Source: Micromonospora rhizosphaerae
GTDB taxonomy: Bacteria > Actinomycetota > Actinomycetes > Mycobacteriales > Micromonosporaceae
Assembly (NCBI RefSeq): GCF_900091465.1
Contig: NZ_FMHV01000002.1
Location: 2,170,001-2,234,000 of the forward strand
Reading direction: 5' to 3'
Length of the DNA: 64,000 nucleotides
Below, piece after piece: positions 43,369 through 51,918 of this stretch. Under the pieces are notes generated by a model. The model saw nothing but the letters and a program-made list of their open reading frames with translations. It was not told the DNA's origin and did no database searches. Both the position numbers and the translations under genes were made by a program. Position 1 is the first letter of the stretch, and each line of letters opens with the position of its first letter.

Positions 43369-44991
43369 ATGACGGAACGGGTCGAGGGTCACGGCGGAGA
43401 ACTGGCGCTGGCGGCGCTGCGCGCCCACGGCATACGGGAGATGTTCACCCTCTCCGGCGGCCACGTCTTCCCGCTCTACGACGCCGCGCACAAGAACGAC
43501 TTCCCCATCTACGACGTCCGGCACGAGCAGTCCGCCGTCTTCGCCGCCGAGGCGGTGGCCAAGCTGCAGCGCCGACCCGGTCTGGCCGTGCTCACCGCCG
43601 GCCCCGGCGTCACCAACGGCGTCTCCGGGCTGACCAGTGCCTTCTTCAACGCCTCCCCGGTGCTGGTGCTCGGCGGGCGGGCACCGCAGTTCCGCTGGGG
43701 CTCCGGCAGTCTGCAGGAGATGGACCACCTGCCGTTGGTCGCCCCCGTCACCAAGCACGCCGAGACGGTGTTCAGCGCGGACGACATCCCACGCGCGGTG
43801 ACCGCGGCGCTCACCGCCGCGCTCACCCCGCACCGCGGGCCGGCCTTCCTCGACTTCCCGCTCGAGGCGGTCTTCTCCGTGGGCGACGCGCAGCTCCCGC
43901 CGGCGTCCGCCATCGCGCCGATCGAGGCCGACCCCGACGAGGTCGCCACGGCGGCCGCCCTCCTCGCCGGGGCGAGCCGGCCGGTGGTCATCGCCGGCTC
44001 CGACGTCTACGTCGGGGACGCCGTCGACGCCCTGCGGGCCGCGGCCGAGGCGCTGCAGGTGCCGGTCTTCACCAACGGGATGGGCCGGGGAGCGCTGCCG
44101 CCCGAGCACCCACTCGCCTTCGCCAAGGCCCGCCGGGTCGCGCTCAAGGGCGCCGACGTGGTGGCGGTGATCGGCACCCCGCTGGACTTCCGGCTCGGCT
44201 TCGGCGACTTCGGCGAGGCGAAGGTCGTGCACATCGTCGACGCCCCCAGCCAGCGTGCCGGGCACGTGCGGCCCGCCGCCGCCCCCGCCGGCGACCTGCG
44301 GCTCATTCTCACCGCGCTGGCCGAGCACCCCGGCGACCGGGCCGACCACGCCGACTGGATCGCGCAGCTGCGGGTCGCCGAGGACGCGGCGAAGGCCCGG
44401 GACGCCGAGGAGATGGCCGCCGAGACCGACCCGATCCGCCCGGCCCGGGTCTACGGCGAGCTGCGCAAGGTCCTCGCCCGCGACGCCATCACCATCGGCG
44501 ACGGCGGCGACTTCGTCTCGTACGCCGGCCGCTACCTGGAGCCGGCCCAGCCCGGCACCTGGCTCGACCCCGGCCCGTACGGCTGCCTCGGCACCGGCAT
44601 GGGCTACGCGATGGGGGCCCGGGTCAGCCACCCGGACCGGCAGATCTGCGTGCTGATGGGCGACGGCGCCGCCGGCTTCTCGCTGATGGACGTGGAGTCG
44701 CTGGTCCGCCAGCAGCTGCCGGTGGTCATCGTGGTCGGCAACAACGGCATCTGGGGCCTGGAGAAGCACCCGATGCGGGCCATGTACGGCTACGACGTCG
44801 CCGCCGACCTCCAGCCGGGGCTGCGCTACGACAAGGTGGTCGAGGCGCTCGGCGGTGCCGGCGAGACGGTGGAGAAGGCCGCCGACCTCGGCCCGGCGCT
44901 GACCCGCGCCTTCGACGCCGGCGTGCCGTACCTGGTCAACGTGCTGACCGACCCGGCCGACGCGTACCCCCGCTCGTCCAACCTGGCCTGA
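43369..44991 (+). CDS. Acetolactate synthase-like TPP-dependent enzyme
   Basis: 540 residues from the ATG at 43369 with GAGGGGAG upstream; a GTG at 43351 is less likely. The N-terminal PYR domain has the TPP-activating Glu53 (YDVRHEQSAVFAAEAVAKLQ) and AVLTAGPGVTNGVSG. A central domain follows, then the PP domain with the metal motif LMGDGAAGFSLMDVE and VVIVVGNNGIWGLEKHPM. No regulatory small subunit is adjacent, and the substrate segment differs from IlvB, so it could be an oxalyl-CoA decarboxylase- or benzaldehyde lyase-like carboligase rather than a branched-chain amino-acid enzyme. Confidence 0.83.
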   Translation: MTERVEGHGGELALAALRAHGIREMFTLSGGHVFPLYDAAHKNDFPIYDVRHEQSAVFAAEAVAKLQRRPGLAVLTAGPGVTNGVSGLTSAFFNASPVLVLGGRAPQFRWGSGSLQEMDHLPLVAPVTKHAETVFSADDIPRAVTAALTAALTPHRGPAFLDFPLEAVFSVGDAQLPPASAIAPIEADPDEVATAAALLAGASRPVVIAGSDVYVGDAVDALRAAAEALQVPVFTNGMGRGALPPEHPLAFAKARRVALKGADVVAVIGTPLDFRLGFGDFGEAKVVHIVDAPSQRAGHVRPAAAPAGDLRLILTALAEHPGDRADHADWIAQLRVAEDAAKARDAEEMAAETDPIRPARVYGELRKVLARDAITIGDGGDFVSYAGRYLEPAQPGTWLDPGPYGCLGTGMGYAMGARVSHPDRQICVLMGDGAAGFSLMDVESLVRQQLPVVIVVGNNGIWGLEKHPMRAMYGYDVAADLQPGLRYDKVVEALGGAGETVEKAADLGPALTRAFDAGVPYLVNVLTDPADAYPRSSNLA

Positions 44992-45029
44992 GCCGGTTCA
45001 AATTCTTCCGGCAGCAAAATCAGCGGATT

Positions 45030-45081
45030 GTCAGCGCCTGTCGTCGTAACGTCAGCGCCGGGTCGACGGAATGTCAGTGCC
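45030..45081 (+). promoter_or_regulatory. Three helically phased direct repeats upstream of an ABC exporter
   Basis: GTCAGCGCC at 45030-45038 and 45051-45059, GTCAGTGCC at 45073-45081. The spacing is 21 and 22 bp, two helix turns, so one face of the DNA carries all three. They lie 44-95 bases before the DrrA-like ATG. Confidence 0.55.
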
Positions 45082-45124
45082 GTCGGTCAGGGTGGGGTGA
45101 CCAGAGACGACGACAGGAGTTGCG

Positions 45125-46102
45125 ATGGAATACGCGATCCGCGCGGAGGGCCTGGTACGCCGGTTCGGCGCCACGACCGCCCTCGCCGGAGTGGACCTGG
45201 CCGTCCCCACCGGCACGGTCTTCGGCCTGCTCGGGCCGAACGGCGCGGGCAAGACCACGGCGGTCCGGGTGCTCGCCACCCTGATTGGCGCCGACGAGGG
45301 GCACGCCACCGTGGGCGGGTACGACGTCCGCCGCGACGCACACCGGGTGCGCCAGCTGATCGGCCTGACCGGGCAGTACGCCTCGGTCGACGAGACGCTC
45401 ACCGGCACCGAGAACCTGCTGCTGATCGGCCGGCTGCTCGGGATGCGCCGGGCCGACGCCCGGGTCCGCGCCCGCCAGCTGCTCGCCGACTTTCAGCTCA
45501 CGGACGCCGCAGATCGGGCGGCAAAGACCTACTCGGGCGGCATGCGCCGCCGTCTCGACCTGGCCGCCAGCCTGGTCGGTCGGCCGCAGGTGCTCTTCCT
45601 CGACGAGCCGACCACCGGGCTGGACCCGCGCAGCCGCAACGAGCTGTGGGACATGGTCCGCGGCCTGGTCGCCGACGGGGTGACCGTGCTGCTGACCACG
45701 CAGTACCTGGAGGAGGCGGACCAGTTGGCGGGCGAGATCGCCGTGGTCGACCACGGCCGGGTCATCGCGCAGGGCACGCCCGAGGAGCTGAAGGCGAAGA
45801 CCGGCGGACAGATCCTGGCCGTCCGGCCGGCGGACGCCAGCGACCTGCCGACCGTGGTGTCCATCGCCGCCGAGGTCGCCGGGGCGACCCCCGAGGTCGC
45901 CCAGACCACCGTGACCGTGCCCGTGAACGACCCCGGGGTGCTGCCCGCCATGGTCCGCCGGCTCGACCAGGCCGAGATCACGATCGCCGAGCTGGCCCTG
46001 CGCGGCTCCAGCCTGGACGAGGTCTTCCTCTCCCTGACCGGCCACCGGGCCGAGCAGGACGCCCGCACCGATGCCGGCACGTTCGAAGGGAGCCTGGCAT
46101 GA
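45125..46102 (+). CDS. DrrA-type ABC exporter ATPase
   Basis: 325 residues. Daunorubicin-resistance (DrrA) group: LVRRFGATTALAGVDLAVPT, Walker A GLLGPNGAGKTTAVRVLATL, signature TYSGGMRRRLDLAASLVG, Walker B VLFLDEPTTGLDPRSRNELW, and the DrrA C-terminal domain with GSSLDEVFLSLTGHRAE. CAGGAG precedes the ATG. It works with the overlapping permease as a lipophilic-drug exporter; the actual substrate is unknown. Confidence 0.93.
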   Translation: MEYAIRAEGLVRRFGATTALAGVDLAVPTGTVFGLLGPNGAGKTTAVRVLATLIGADEGHATVGGYDVRRDAHRVRQLIGLTGQYASVDETLTGTENLLLIGRLLGMRRADARVRARQLLADFQLTDAADRAAKTYSGGMRRRLDLAASLVGRPQVLFLDEPTTGLDPRSRNELWDMVRGLVADGVTVLLTTQYLEEADQLAGEIAVVDHGRVIAQGTPEELKAKTGGQILAVRPADASDLPTVVSIAAEVAGATPEVAQTTVTVPVNDPGVLPAMVRRLDQAEITIAELALRGSSLDEVFLSLTGHRAEQDARTDAGTFEGSLA

Positions 46103-46917
46103 CCGCCGCCGTCACCACCGCCACCGCCACGCCGCTGGCCCCGGCCCGCCGGCTCAGCCTCGCCGCCGGGCTGCGGCACACCCTCACCCTCGCTTGGCGC
46201 AGCCTGGTGCAGATCAAGCACAACCCGATGGAGCTGCTCGACCTGAGCATCCAGCCGGTGATGTTCGTGCTGCTCTTCACGTACGTCTTCGGCACGGCGA
46301 TCTCCGGCTCCCCGGGCGACTACCTGCAGTTCGCGTTGCCCGGGATCATCGTGCAGAACGCCCTCTTCGCCACCATGACCACCGGGTTCGGGCTGAACAA
46401 CGACCTCACCAAGGGTGTCTTCGACCGGCTGCGCGCGCTGCCGATCGCCCGCTGGTCGCCGCTGGCCGGCCGGATCCTCGCCGACACGGTCAAGCAGGCG
46501 TGGTCGGTGTCGCTGCTGGTCGGGGTCGGTGCGATCCTCGGCTTCCGGCTGGGCAACGGAGTGGTTGGGCTGCTCGGCGCGTTCGCCCTGCTGCTCGGCT
46601 TCTCGCTGGCCGCGTCGTGGATCTCGGTGCTGGTCGGGGTGCTGGTCAGCGAGCCGGAGAAGGTGCAGATCTTCGGCTTCATGGTGATCTTCCCGCTGAC
46701 CTTCACCAGCAACGTCTTCGTACCTACCGACCGGATGCCGGGCTGGCTCCAGAACTGGGTCGAGGTCAACCCGGTCACCATCCTGGCCGACGCGCTGCGC
46801 GGCCTGCTGGTCGGCGGTCCGGTGGCCGGGCCGGTCGTCCAGTCGCTGATCTGGGCCGCCGCCCTCGCCGCCGTGTTCGCCCCGCTGGCGGTCCGGGCGC
46901 TCAGGCGTCGAGTGTGA
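46099..46917 (+). CDS. DrrB-type ABC-2 exporter permease
   Basis: 272 residues. The ATG overlaps the ATPase stop (ATGA). Six membrane helices are seen, with the family motif LDLSIQPVMFVLLFTYVFGT, then LQFALPGIIVQNALFATMTT, GVFDRLRALPIARWSPL and FIFPLTF-like VIFPLTFTSNVFVPTDRMPG. It pairs with the DrrA-type ATPase. Followed by a bidirectional terminator at 46942-46974. Confidence 0.92.
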   Translation: MTAAVTTATATPLAPARRLSLAAGLRHTLTLAWRSLVQIKHNPMELLDLSIQPVMFVLLFTYVFGTAISGSPGDYLQFALPGIIVQNALFATMTTGFGLNNDLTKGVFDRLRALPIARWSPLAGRILADTVKQAWSVSLLVGVGAILGFRLGNGVVGLLGAFALLLGFSLAASWISVLVGVLVSEPEKVQIFGFMVIFPLTFTSNVFVPTDRMPGWLQNWVEVNPVTILADALRGLLVGGPVAGPVVQSLIWAAALAAVFAPLAVRALRRRV

Positions 46918-46941
46918 CCCGCGCCGCCTCCGCCCGCACCC

Positions 46942-46974
46942 CCGTCGCCGCGCCGCGCAGCCGCGCGGCGACGG
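46942..46974. terminator. Bidirectional terminator
   Basis: CCGTCGCCGCG (46942-46952) pairs with CGCGGCGACGG (46964-46974), loop 11, between convergent genes. Confidence 0.75.
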
Positions 46975-47032
46975 CCGGGCGGCCCAGCCGCACGGCGGGG
47001 TCGGCGGGAGAGCCGGCGCACCGGCCCAGCGC

Positions 47033-47464
47033 CTAGACCTCGGGCCGGTCCTGCTCGCGCCGCGGGTCCGCCTCGCGGCGGCGCAGCTCCTCCTCGCGGC
47101 GGCGCAGGTCCTCCTCCCAGCGGCGGAAGAGCTCCTGGTCCTGCTGCCGGGGGCGGTCCCCGATGGACTGCAGGAACGCCGGGTCGTCGTCCGGCGCGAC
47201 CTGCCGGCGGCGGTCCACTTCGGAGAACCCGTTCCCCATCGGCCACGCGGTCCGCGGCCGGCCCGGGCCGGTCTCCCGGCCGACGGCGAACCAGGCGATC
47301 GACCCGAGCAGCGGGAAGAACAGGATGATCAGCACCCAGGCGATCCGGGGCAGCGCCCGGATCTCGCCCTCCTCTGCGGAGAGGCAGCTGATCAGCGCGC
47401 AGATGGCGAGAACGATCTCGACCAGGAAGAGAAGCCCGTACAGGCGAACCATGTCGGACATCAT
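47033..47464 (-). CDS. PLDc_N-domain membrane protein
   Basis: 143 residues from the ATG at 47464; ATGs at 47461 and 47452 are alternatives, since no clear ribosome binding site helps. It has two helices, MVRLYGLLFLVEIVLAICAL and IAWVLIILFFPLLGSIAWFA, the PLDc_N (PF13396-type) pair found ahead of cardiolipin synthase-like domains. The phospholipase part is absent, as usual in stand-alone actinobacterial forms. The tail is strikingly charged, a likely coiled coil with repeats of RRREE/LRRREE and RRWEEDLRR. Confidence 0.8.
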   Translation of the reverse strand: MMSDMVRLYGLLFLVEIVLAICALISCLSAEEGEIRALPRIAWVLIILFFPLLGSIAWFAVGRETGPGRPRTAWPMGNGFSEVDRRRQVAPDDDPAFLQSIGDRPRQQDQELFRRWEEDLRRREEELRRREADPRREQDRPEV

Positions 47465-47480
47465 GGCCCACGGATGCCGT

Positions 47481-47780
47481 TCAGCGCAGCCCGCGTAGCA
47501 CCAAAAGCACACCGAGCAGCGCGAGCCCGGCGGCGGTCAGCGCGGTCAGGGGGAACGACCAGCGCTGGGCGCGACGTGGTCCGGTGCCGGTGGCCCGCCG
47601 CCAGTTCAACGCGAGCGCGCCGAGCCAACCCACCACCGCGACCGCCGCCAGCAGGGCGTCGGTGAGGTCGCCGGTGAGCGCCAGCCGGACCAGCAGTACG
47701 ACCACCGCGGCGAACGCCAGCAGGGTGCGTCGCCAGGCCAGCCGGGTCCGTTCCGGCTGGAGGCCCGGGTCGCCGGTCAT
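47481..47780 (-). CDS. DUF202 family membrane protein
   Basis: 99 residues. LQPERTRLAWRRTLLAFAAV is the DUF202 signature, with three helices and no soluble domain. The start overlaps the stop of the upstream YidH-like gene by 4 bases. A two-gene DUF202 operon like this is common in actinobacteria. Function unknown. Confidence 0.82.
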   Translation of the reverse strand: MTGDPGLQPERTRLAWRRTLLAFAAVVVLLVRLALTGDLTDALLAAVAVVGWLGALALNWRRATGTGPRRAQRWSFPLTALTAAGLALLGVLLVLRGLR

Positions 47781-48193
47781 CCGATCGCCCGGGCCAGCAC
47801 CGCGGCCACCAGCAGCAGCGCGCCGAGGGCGACGGCGAGCGCCAGCACCGCCGGGAAGCGCGACGCCGGCAGTTCCTCGCCGAGCCGGATGGCCCGCTCG
47901 GTACGCGCCCAGTGGTCCACCGCCCGCACCGCGACCGTGCCGCCCAACAGCAGCAGCGCGATGGCGATCGCCTCGCGCAGGTGGGTCAGGGGCAGCGGCG
48001 GCAGGAACTGCGCGGCGGCCAGCCCGCCGGCGATCAGCGCCAGCCCGGTCCGCAGCCAGGCCAGGAAGGTCCGCTCGTTCGCCAGCGAGAACCGGTAGTC
48101 GGGCCGGCTTCCGACCGACCGCAGCTCACGGGGATCGAACCACCGCCTGATCGCCTCCCACACGCCGTCGATTATCCGCTTTGTCCGATGCAT
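47777..48193 (-). CDS. YidH-like DUF202 membrane protein
   Basis: 138 residues. A basic/aromatic N-terminus (GVWEAIRRWFDPRELRSVGS) leads to RFSLANERTFLAWLRTGLAL, the YidH/DUF202 signature, and three membrane helices. It is first of the pair with the shorter DUF202 protein, overlapping by 4 bases. The start is only 12 bases from the divergent GNAT gene, so the two promoters must overlap coding sequence. Confidence 0.85.
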   Translation of the reverse strand: MHRTKRIIDGVWEAIRRWFDPRELRSVGSRPDYRFSLANERTFLAWLRTGLALIAGGLAAAQFLPPLPLTHLREAIAIALLLLGGTVAVRAVDHWARTERAIRLGEELPASRFPAVLALAVALGALLLVAAVLARAIG

Positions 48194-48198
48194 AGCCT
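48193..48198 (+). promoter_or_regulatory. -10 element of a putative leaderless promoter
   Basis: TAGCCT, 6 bases, then the ATG at 48205. The 6 bases include GAGAGG, too close to the ATG to be a good ribosome binding site. Confidence 0.4.
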
Positions 48199-48204
48199 GA
48201 GAGG

Positions 48205-49002
48205 ATGACCGATCTTGACACCCGCACGCTGCGGGACGCCTACGACACCCAGATCCGTCCGGAGATCCCCGACCCGCTGCCGGCCGGGGTGACCGTGGAA
48301 CGGGACGGCCCCCTGGTCCGCATCCTCGGCCTGGACCAACGCGGCTTCCTGACGTACCGGGACCTGGGCGGGCTGGCCGGCGCGGAACTGGACGAGCTGA
48401 TCGCCCGGCAGGTGGAGCTCTTCCGGCGCCGGGGCGAGGCGGTGGAGTGGAAGCTCAACGGCCACGACGAGCCGGCCGACCTGGGCGATCGGCTGCGTGC
48501 CGCCGGGTTCGTCCCCGAGGACCTGGAGACCGTGGTGGTCGGTCCGGTCGCGGCGCTGGCCGCCGCCGTCCCGGTCCTGCCCGACGGGGTACGCCTGCGT
48601 GAGGTCACCGCCCGCGCCGACCTGGAGCGGATCGCCGCGATGGAGGAGGCGGTCTGGCACGACGACCGGAGCCACCTGGTGACCGGGCTGGCGAAGGAGA
48701 TCGACGCCGACCCGCAGTCCATCACCGTGGTGGTGGCCGAGACGGGGGAGACGGTGGTCAGCGCGGGCTGGGTCCGCTACCTGCGCAACACCGGCTTCGC
48801 GACCCTCTGGGGCGGCTCGACGCTGCCCGAGTGGCGTGGCCGGGGCATCTACCGGGCGTTGGTCGCGTACCGGGCGCGGCTGGCCGAGCAGCGCGGGAAG
48901 ACGCTGCTCCAGGTGGACTGCTCGCCGGACAGTCGGCCGATCCTGGAGCGGCTCGGCCTCGTCCCGGTCACCACGACCACCCCGTACGTCTACACTCCGT
49001 GA
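48205..49002 (+). CDS. GNAT-family acetyltransferase
   Basis: 265 residues. N-terminal half (1-110) is an extra domain with LDQRGFLTYRDLGGLAGAEL and VEWKLNGHDEPADLGDRLRA. The C-terminal GNAT domain has acetyl-CoA binding in FATLWGGSTLPEWRGRGIYR and LLQVDCSPDSRPILERLGLV. Substrate unknown. It is followed at 2 bases by a small conserved gene and probably shares its transcript. Confidence 0.85.
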   Translation: MTDLDTRTLRDAYDTQIRPEIPDPLPAGVTVERDGPLVRILGLDQRGFLTYRDLGGLAGAELDELIARQVELFRRRGEAVEWKLNGHDEPADLGDRLRAAGFVPEDLETVVVGPVAALAAAVPVLPDGVRLREVTARADLERIAAMEEAVWHDDRSHLVTGLAKEIDADPQSITVVVAETGETVVSAGWVRYLRNTGFATLWGGSTLPEWRGRGIYRALVAYRARLAEQRGKTLLQVDCSPDSRPILERLGLVPVTTTTPYVYTP

Positions 49003-49004
49003 TC

Positions 49005-49412
49005 ATGGAGCAGCGGTTGACGGAGGAGGAGCGACTCATCCTGAAGACGGGGGCGTTCGGCGCCGTCTTCCTGGTGTCGAACGTCGAGCCCGGGATGCTC
49101 GCCATGATCAGGGAGAGCATGGCCGCGTCCGGGGTGATGGCGGACGCCAGCGGCGTGGTGAGGGAGGCGCTCACCACCGGCCCGCTGCCGAAGCTGCCCC
49201 GGGACTCGACGCTGGAGATCGAATCGGTGGTGCTGCCGGCGCTGACCCGGGCGCTGCAGATCCTGCGGGAGAAGGCTCCGGACGAGTTGGAGACGTACCG
49301 GTCGGTGGTGCTGGCCGCGGTGGACCGGGTGGCCGGGGCGGACCGGGGGGTGGCGCCGGCCGAGGCGGCGATGATCGACCGGATCAGGACCGCGCTGGCC
49401 GAGCCGGCCTGA
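49005..49412 (+). CDS. Conserved hypothetical protein
   Basis: 135 residues, all helical: MEQRLTEEERLILKTGAFGA, then VFLVSNVEPGMLAMIRESMA, SVVLPALTRALQILREKAPD and VAPAEAAMIDRIRTAL. No enzyme motif or membrane anchor. The ATG follows the GNAT stop by 2 bases, so translation is coupled. Its 3' end overlaps a small convergent gene by 29 bases. I do not recognise a named family. Confidence 0.7.
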   Translation: MEQRLTEEERLILKTGAFGAVFLVSNVEPGMLAMIRESMAASGVMADASGVVREALTTGPLPKLPRDSTLEIESVVLPALTRALQILREKAPDELETYRSVVLAAVDRVAGADRGVAPAEAAMIDRIRTALAEPA

Positions 49413-49581
49413 CCGCGCCGACCGACCAGAGCGCCCGGACGCTGGTCCGGACGCAGCGGTCGCGGACCCGCCCGCAGGCGCACCGGTAGGTGTCGGGGCT
49501 GATCCGGCGGCAGGGCCGGCGGGAGGCGGCCACGTCTCCCGCGGCCCGACCTGTCGCCGCCGAACTGCTAATTTCCGACAT
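49384..49581 (-). CDS. Small cysteine-rich basic protein with a perfect ribosome binding site
   Basis: 65 residues. The ATG at 49581 is preceded by GGGAGGTGA with 5-base spacing, one of the best Shine-Dalgarno sequences in the window, which argues for real expression. The product has four Cys in the middle (RRPCRRISPDTYRCACGRVR, then DRCVR) that could bind zinc, and is otherwise basic. I do not know the family. A -10-like TAAGCT lies about 20 bases before the ribosome binding site. The 3' end overlaps the convergent conserved gene. Confidence 0.6.
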   Translation of the reverse strand: MSEISSSAATGRAAGDVAASRRPCRRISPDTYRCACGRVRDRCVRTSVRALWSVGAVRPARPARS

Positions 49582-49802
49582 GTACGTCACCTCCCGATTT
49601 GCGAGCTTACCCGCGCCGGGCGACTCGCGGTGACCTGTGTCACTCCGAGGTCCCGAAGCGGCCATGCTACTTGCGGGTAACATGGCGCCCGTGGGCAACT
49701 GCACAGCAGCCCGCGGTTGACCGAGCGTTAAGTCACGCGGGAGGCTGCGCCCGTGACCGGGCGAGCGATCGCAACACCAAACAGGAGGGTCGTCGAAGCG
49801 CG

Positions 49803-50582
49803 ATGAACATCGTCGTACTCGTCAAGCAGGTGCCCGATTCGGGCGCGGACCGCAACCTGCGTTCTGACGACAACACCGTCGACCGCGGTTCGGCGAACAA
49901 CGTCATCAACGAGATGGACGAGTACGCCATCGAAGAGGCGTTGAAGATCAAGGAGGCGCACGGCGGCGAGGTCACCATCCTGACCATGGGTCCGGACCGG
50001 GCGACCGAGTCGATCCGCAAGGCGCTGTCCATGGGCCCGGACAAGGCCGTGCACGTGGTGGACGACGCCCTGCACGGGTCCTGCGCCGTGGCCACCTCGA
50101 AGGTGCTCGCCGCCGCGCTCGGTCAGCTCAACGCGGACCTGGTGATCTGCGGCGCCGAGTCGACCGACGGTCGGGTCCAGGTGATGCCGCACATGATCGC
50201 CGAGCGGCTGGGCGTCGCCGCGCTGACCGGTGCGCGCAAGCTCACCGTGGACGGCGCCACGCTGACCGTCGAGCGGCAGACCGAGGAGGGCTACGAGGTG
50301 GTCACCGCCTCGACCCCGGCCGTGGTCTCCGTCTGGGACACCATCAACGAGCCGCGCTACCCGTCCTTCAAGGGCATCATGGCCGCCAAGAAGAAGCCGG
50401 TGCAGACGCTCTCCCTGGGTGACCTCGGCGTCGCCCCGGCCGAGGTGGGCTTCGACGGCGCGACCAGCGCCGTGCTGGAGCACACCAAGCGCCCGCCGCG
50501 CTCCGGCGGCGCCAAGATCACCGACGAGGGCGACGGCGGCGCGAAGCTGGTCGAGTTCCTCGCCACCGAGAAGTTCGTGTGA
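49803..50582 (+). CDS. etfB: Electron transfer flavoprotein beta subunit
   Basis: 259 residues. MNIVVLVKQVPDSGADRNLR and VINEMDEYAIEEALKIKEAH are diagnostic, along with LVICGAESTDGRVQVMPHMI and VAALTGARKLTVDG. With EtfA it carries electrons from acyl-CoA dehydrogenases to the respiratory chain; EtfB binds AMP. AGGAGGG lies 11 bases before the ATG. EtfA follows after 11 bases, and the two end at tandem hairpins. Confidence 0.96.
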   Translation: MNIVVLVKQVPDSGADRNLRSDDNTVDRGSANNVINEMDEYAIEEALKIKEAHGGEVTILTMGPDRATESIRKALSMGPDKAVHVVDDALHGSCAVATSKVLAAALGQLNADLVICGAESTDGRVQVMPHMIAERLGVAALTGARKLTVDGATLTVERQTEEGYEVVTASTPAVVSVWDTINEPRYPSFKGIMAAKKKPVQTLSLGDLGVAPAEVGFDGATSAVLEHTKRPPRSGGAKITDEGDGGAKLVEFLATEKFV

Positions 50583-50593
50583 GAGGTCTGGAC

Positions 50594-51553
50594 ATGTCTG
50601 AGGTTCTCGTCGTCGTCGAAGCCACCCGGGAATTCGGCGTCAAGAAGGTCACCCTGGAGATGCTCACCCTCGCCCGCGAGCTGGGCACGCCCAGCGCGGT
50701 CGTGCTCGGCGGCCCCGGCGCCGCCGAGGCGCTGAGCGCCAAGCTGGGCGAGTACGGCGCGGAGAAGGTCTACGCGGCCGAGAGCGAGGAGATCGACGGC
50801 TACCTGGTGGCCCCGAAGGCCACCGTGCTGGCCGAGCTGGTCAACCGAGTGCAGCCGGCCGCCGTGCTGCTCGCCTCCTCGCAGGAGGGCAAGGAGATCG
50901 CCGCCCGCCTGGCGGTCAAGCTGGACAACGGCATCCTGACCGACGTGGTCGGCCTCGAGGCCGACGGCACCGCGACCCAGGTGGCCTTCGCCGGCTCCAC
51001 CATCGTCAAGTCCAAGGTCACCAAGGGCCTGCCGCTGGTCACCGTCCGGCCGAACTCGATCAACCCGGCGCCCGCCGCGGCCACCCCGGCGGTCGAGCAG
51101 CTCACCGTCGCGGTCACCGACGCCGACAAGCTGGCCAAGGTCGTCAACCGGGTCGCCGAGCAGAAGGGCACCCGTCCCGAGCTCACCGAGGCGTCGGTCG
51201 TCGTCTCCGGCGGTCGCGGTGTCGGCAACGCCGACAACTTCAAGCTGGTCGAGGAGCTGGCCGACCTGCTCGGCGGCGCCGTGGGCGCGTCCCGCGCGGC
51301 CGTCGACTCCGGCTTCTACCCGCACCAGTTCCAGGTCGGTCAGACCGGCAAGACCGTCTCCCCGCAGCTGTACATCGCGCTCGGCATCTCCGGCGCGATC
51401 CAGCACCGGGCCGGCATGCAGACCTCGAAGACCATCGTCGCGGTGAACAAGGACGGCGAGGCCCCGATCTTCGAGCTGGCCGACTTCGGTGTGGTGGGCG
51501 ATCTGTTCAAGGTCGTGCCGCAGGCCGCCGAGGAGATCCGCAAGCGCAAGTGA
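50594..51553 (+). CDS. etfA: Electron transfer flavoprotein alpha subunit
   Basis: 319 residues. FAD-binding C-terminal half with [60 protein letters not shown] and [20 protein letters not shown]. The N-terminal half pairs with EtfB. A ribosome binding site (GAGAGGT) sits within the 11-base gap. Normal length. Confidence 0.96.
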   Translation: MSEVLVVVEATREFGVKKVTLEMLTLARELGTPSAVVLGGPGAAEALSAKLGEYGAEKVYAAESEEIDGYLVAPKATVLAELVNRVQPAAVLLASSQEGKEIAARLAVKLDNGILTDVVGLEADGTATQVAFAGSTIVKSKVTKGLPLVTVRPNSINPAPAAATPAVEQLTVAVTDADKLAKVVNRVAEQKGTRPELTEASVVVSGGRGVGNADNFKLVEELADLLGGAVGASRAAVDSGFYPHQFQVGQTGKTVSPQLYIALGISGAIQHRAGMQTSKTIVAVNKDGEAPIFELADFGVVGDLFKVVPQAAEEIRKRK

Positions 51554-51563
51554 GACAGGGGGC

Positions 51564-51580
51564 GGGCGCCGCCGGCGCCC
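51564..51580 (+). terminator. First hairpin after etfA
   Basis: GGGCGCC-GCC-GGCGCCC, 7-bp stem, 3-base loop, 10 bases after the stop. Confidence 0.6.
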
Positions 51581-51593
51581 CGGCCCCTGGGAG

Positions 51594-51651
51594 CAGATAC
51601 CGAGAAAGAGTGGCCATTCCGTGGTGGATGGCCACTCTTTCTCGGTATCTG
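51594..51651. repeat. Perfect 24-bp low-GC inverted repeat
   Basis: 51594-51617 is the exact reverse complement of 51628-51651, with a 10-base loop (TCCGTGGTGG). The stem core (CGAGAAAGAGTGGCCA) is about half AT, far below the local base composition, and no U-tract follows. It could be a terminator of the etf operon or a small palindromic repeat element inserted there. Confidence 0.85.
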
Positions 51652-51918
51652 TCTGCCCGTATTCCGCAGCGGGCGGGCGACGATGGGAGCTGATCGGCGA
51701 GCCGGGGAGCTGAGCCGGCCCGCCGATCAGCCCGTTCAGGGGGGCGCGAGAGCCCGGGGCGAGCGTACCGGCCGGGAGGATCTGCATGCTCCTGGGGATC
51801 GATCAGCCCGACCCCGTAGTACCCCGGACTCCGCGAGAGATTCGCTGCCGCCCGGCCCGGCGCAGACCGGCACTGCGGCATCCGGCGGGTCAGCTCCCGG
51901 CCGATAGGCTTAAGGGTG

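Noticed and set aside
46099..46917. Anthracycline-resistance function for the DrrAB-type exporter
   Set aside because: Similarity of the family does not fix the substrate, and no biosynthetic gene cluster is next to it.
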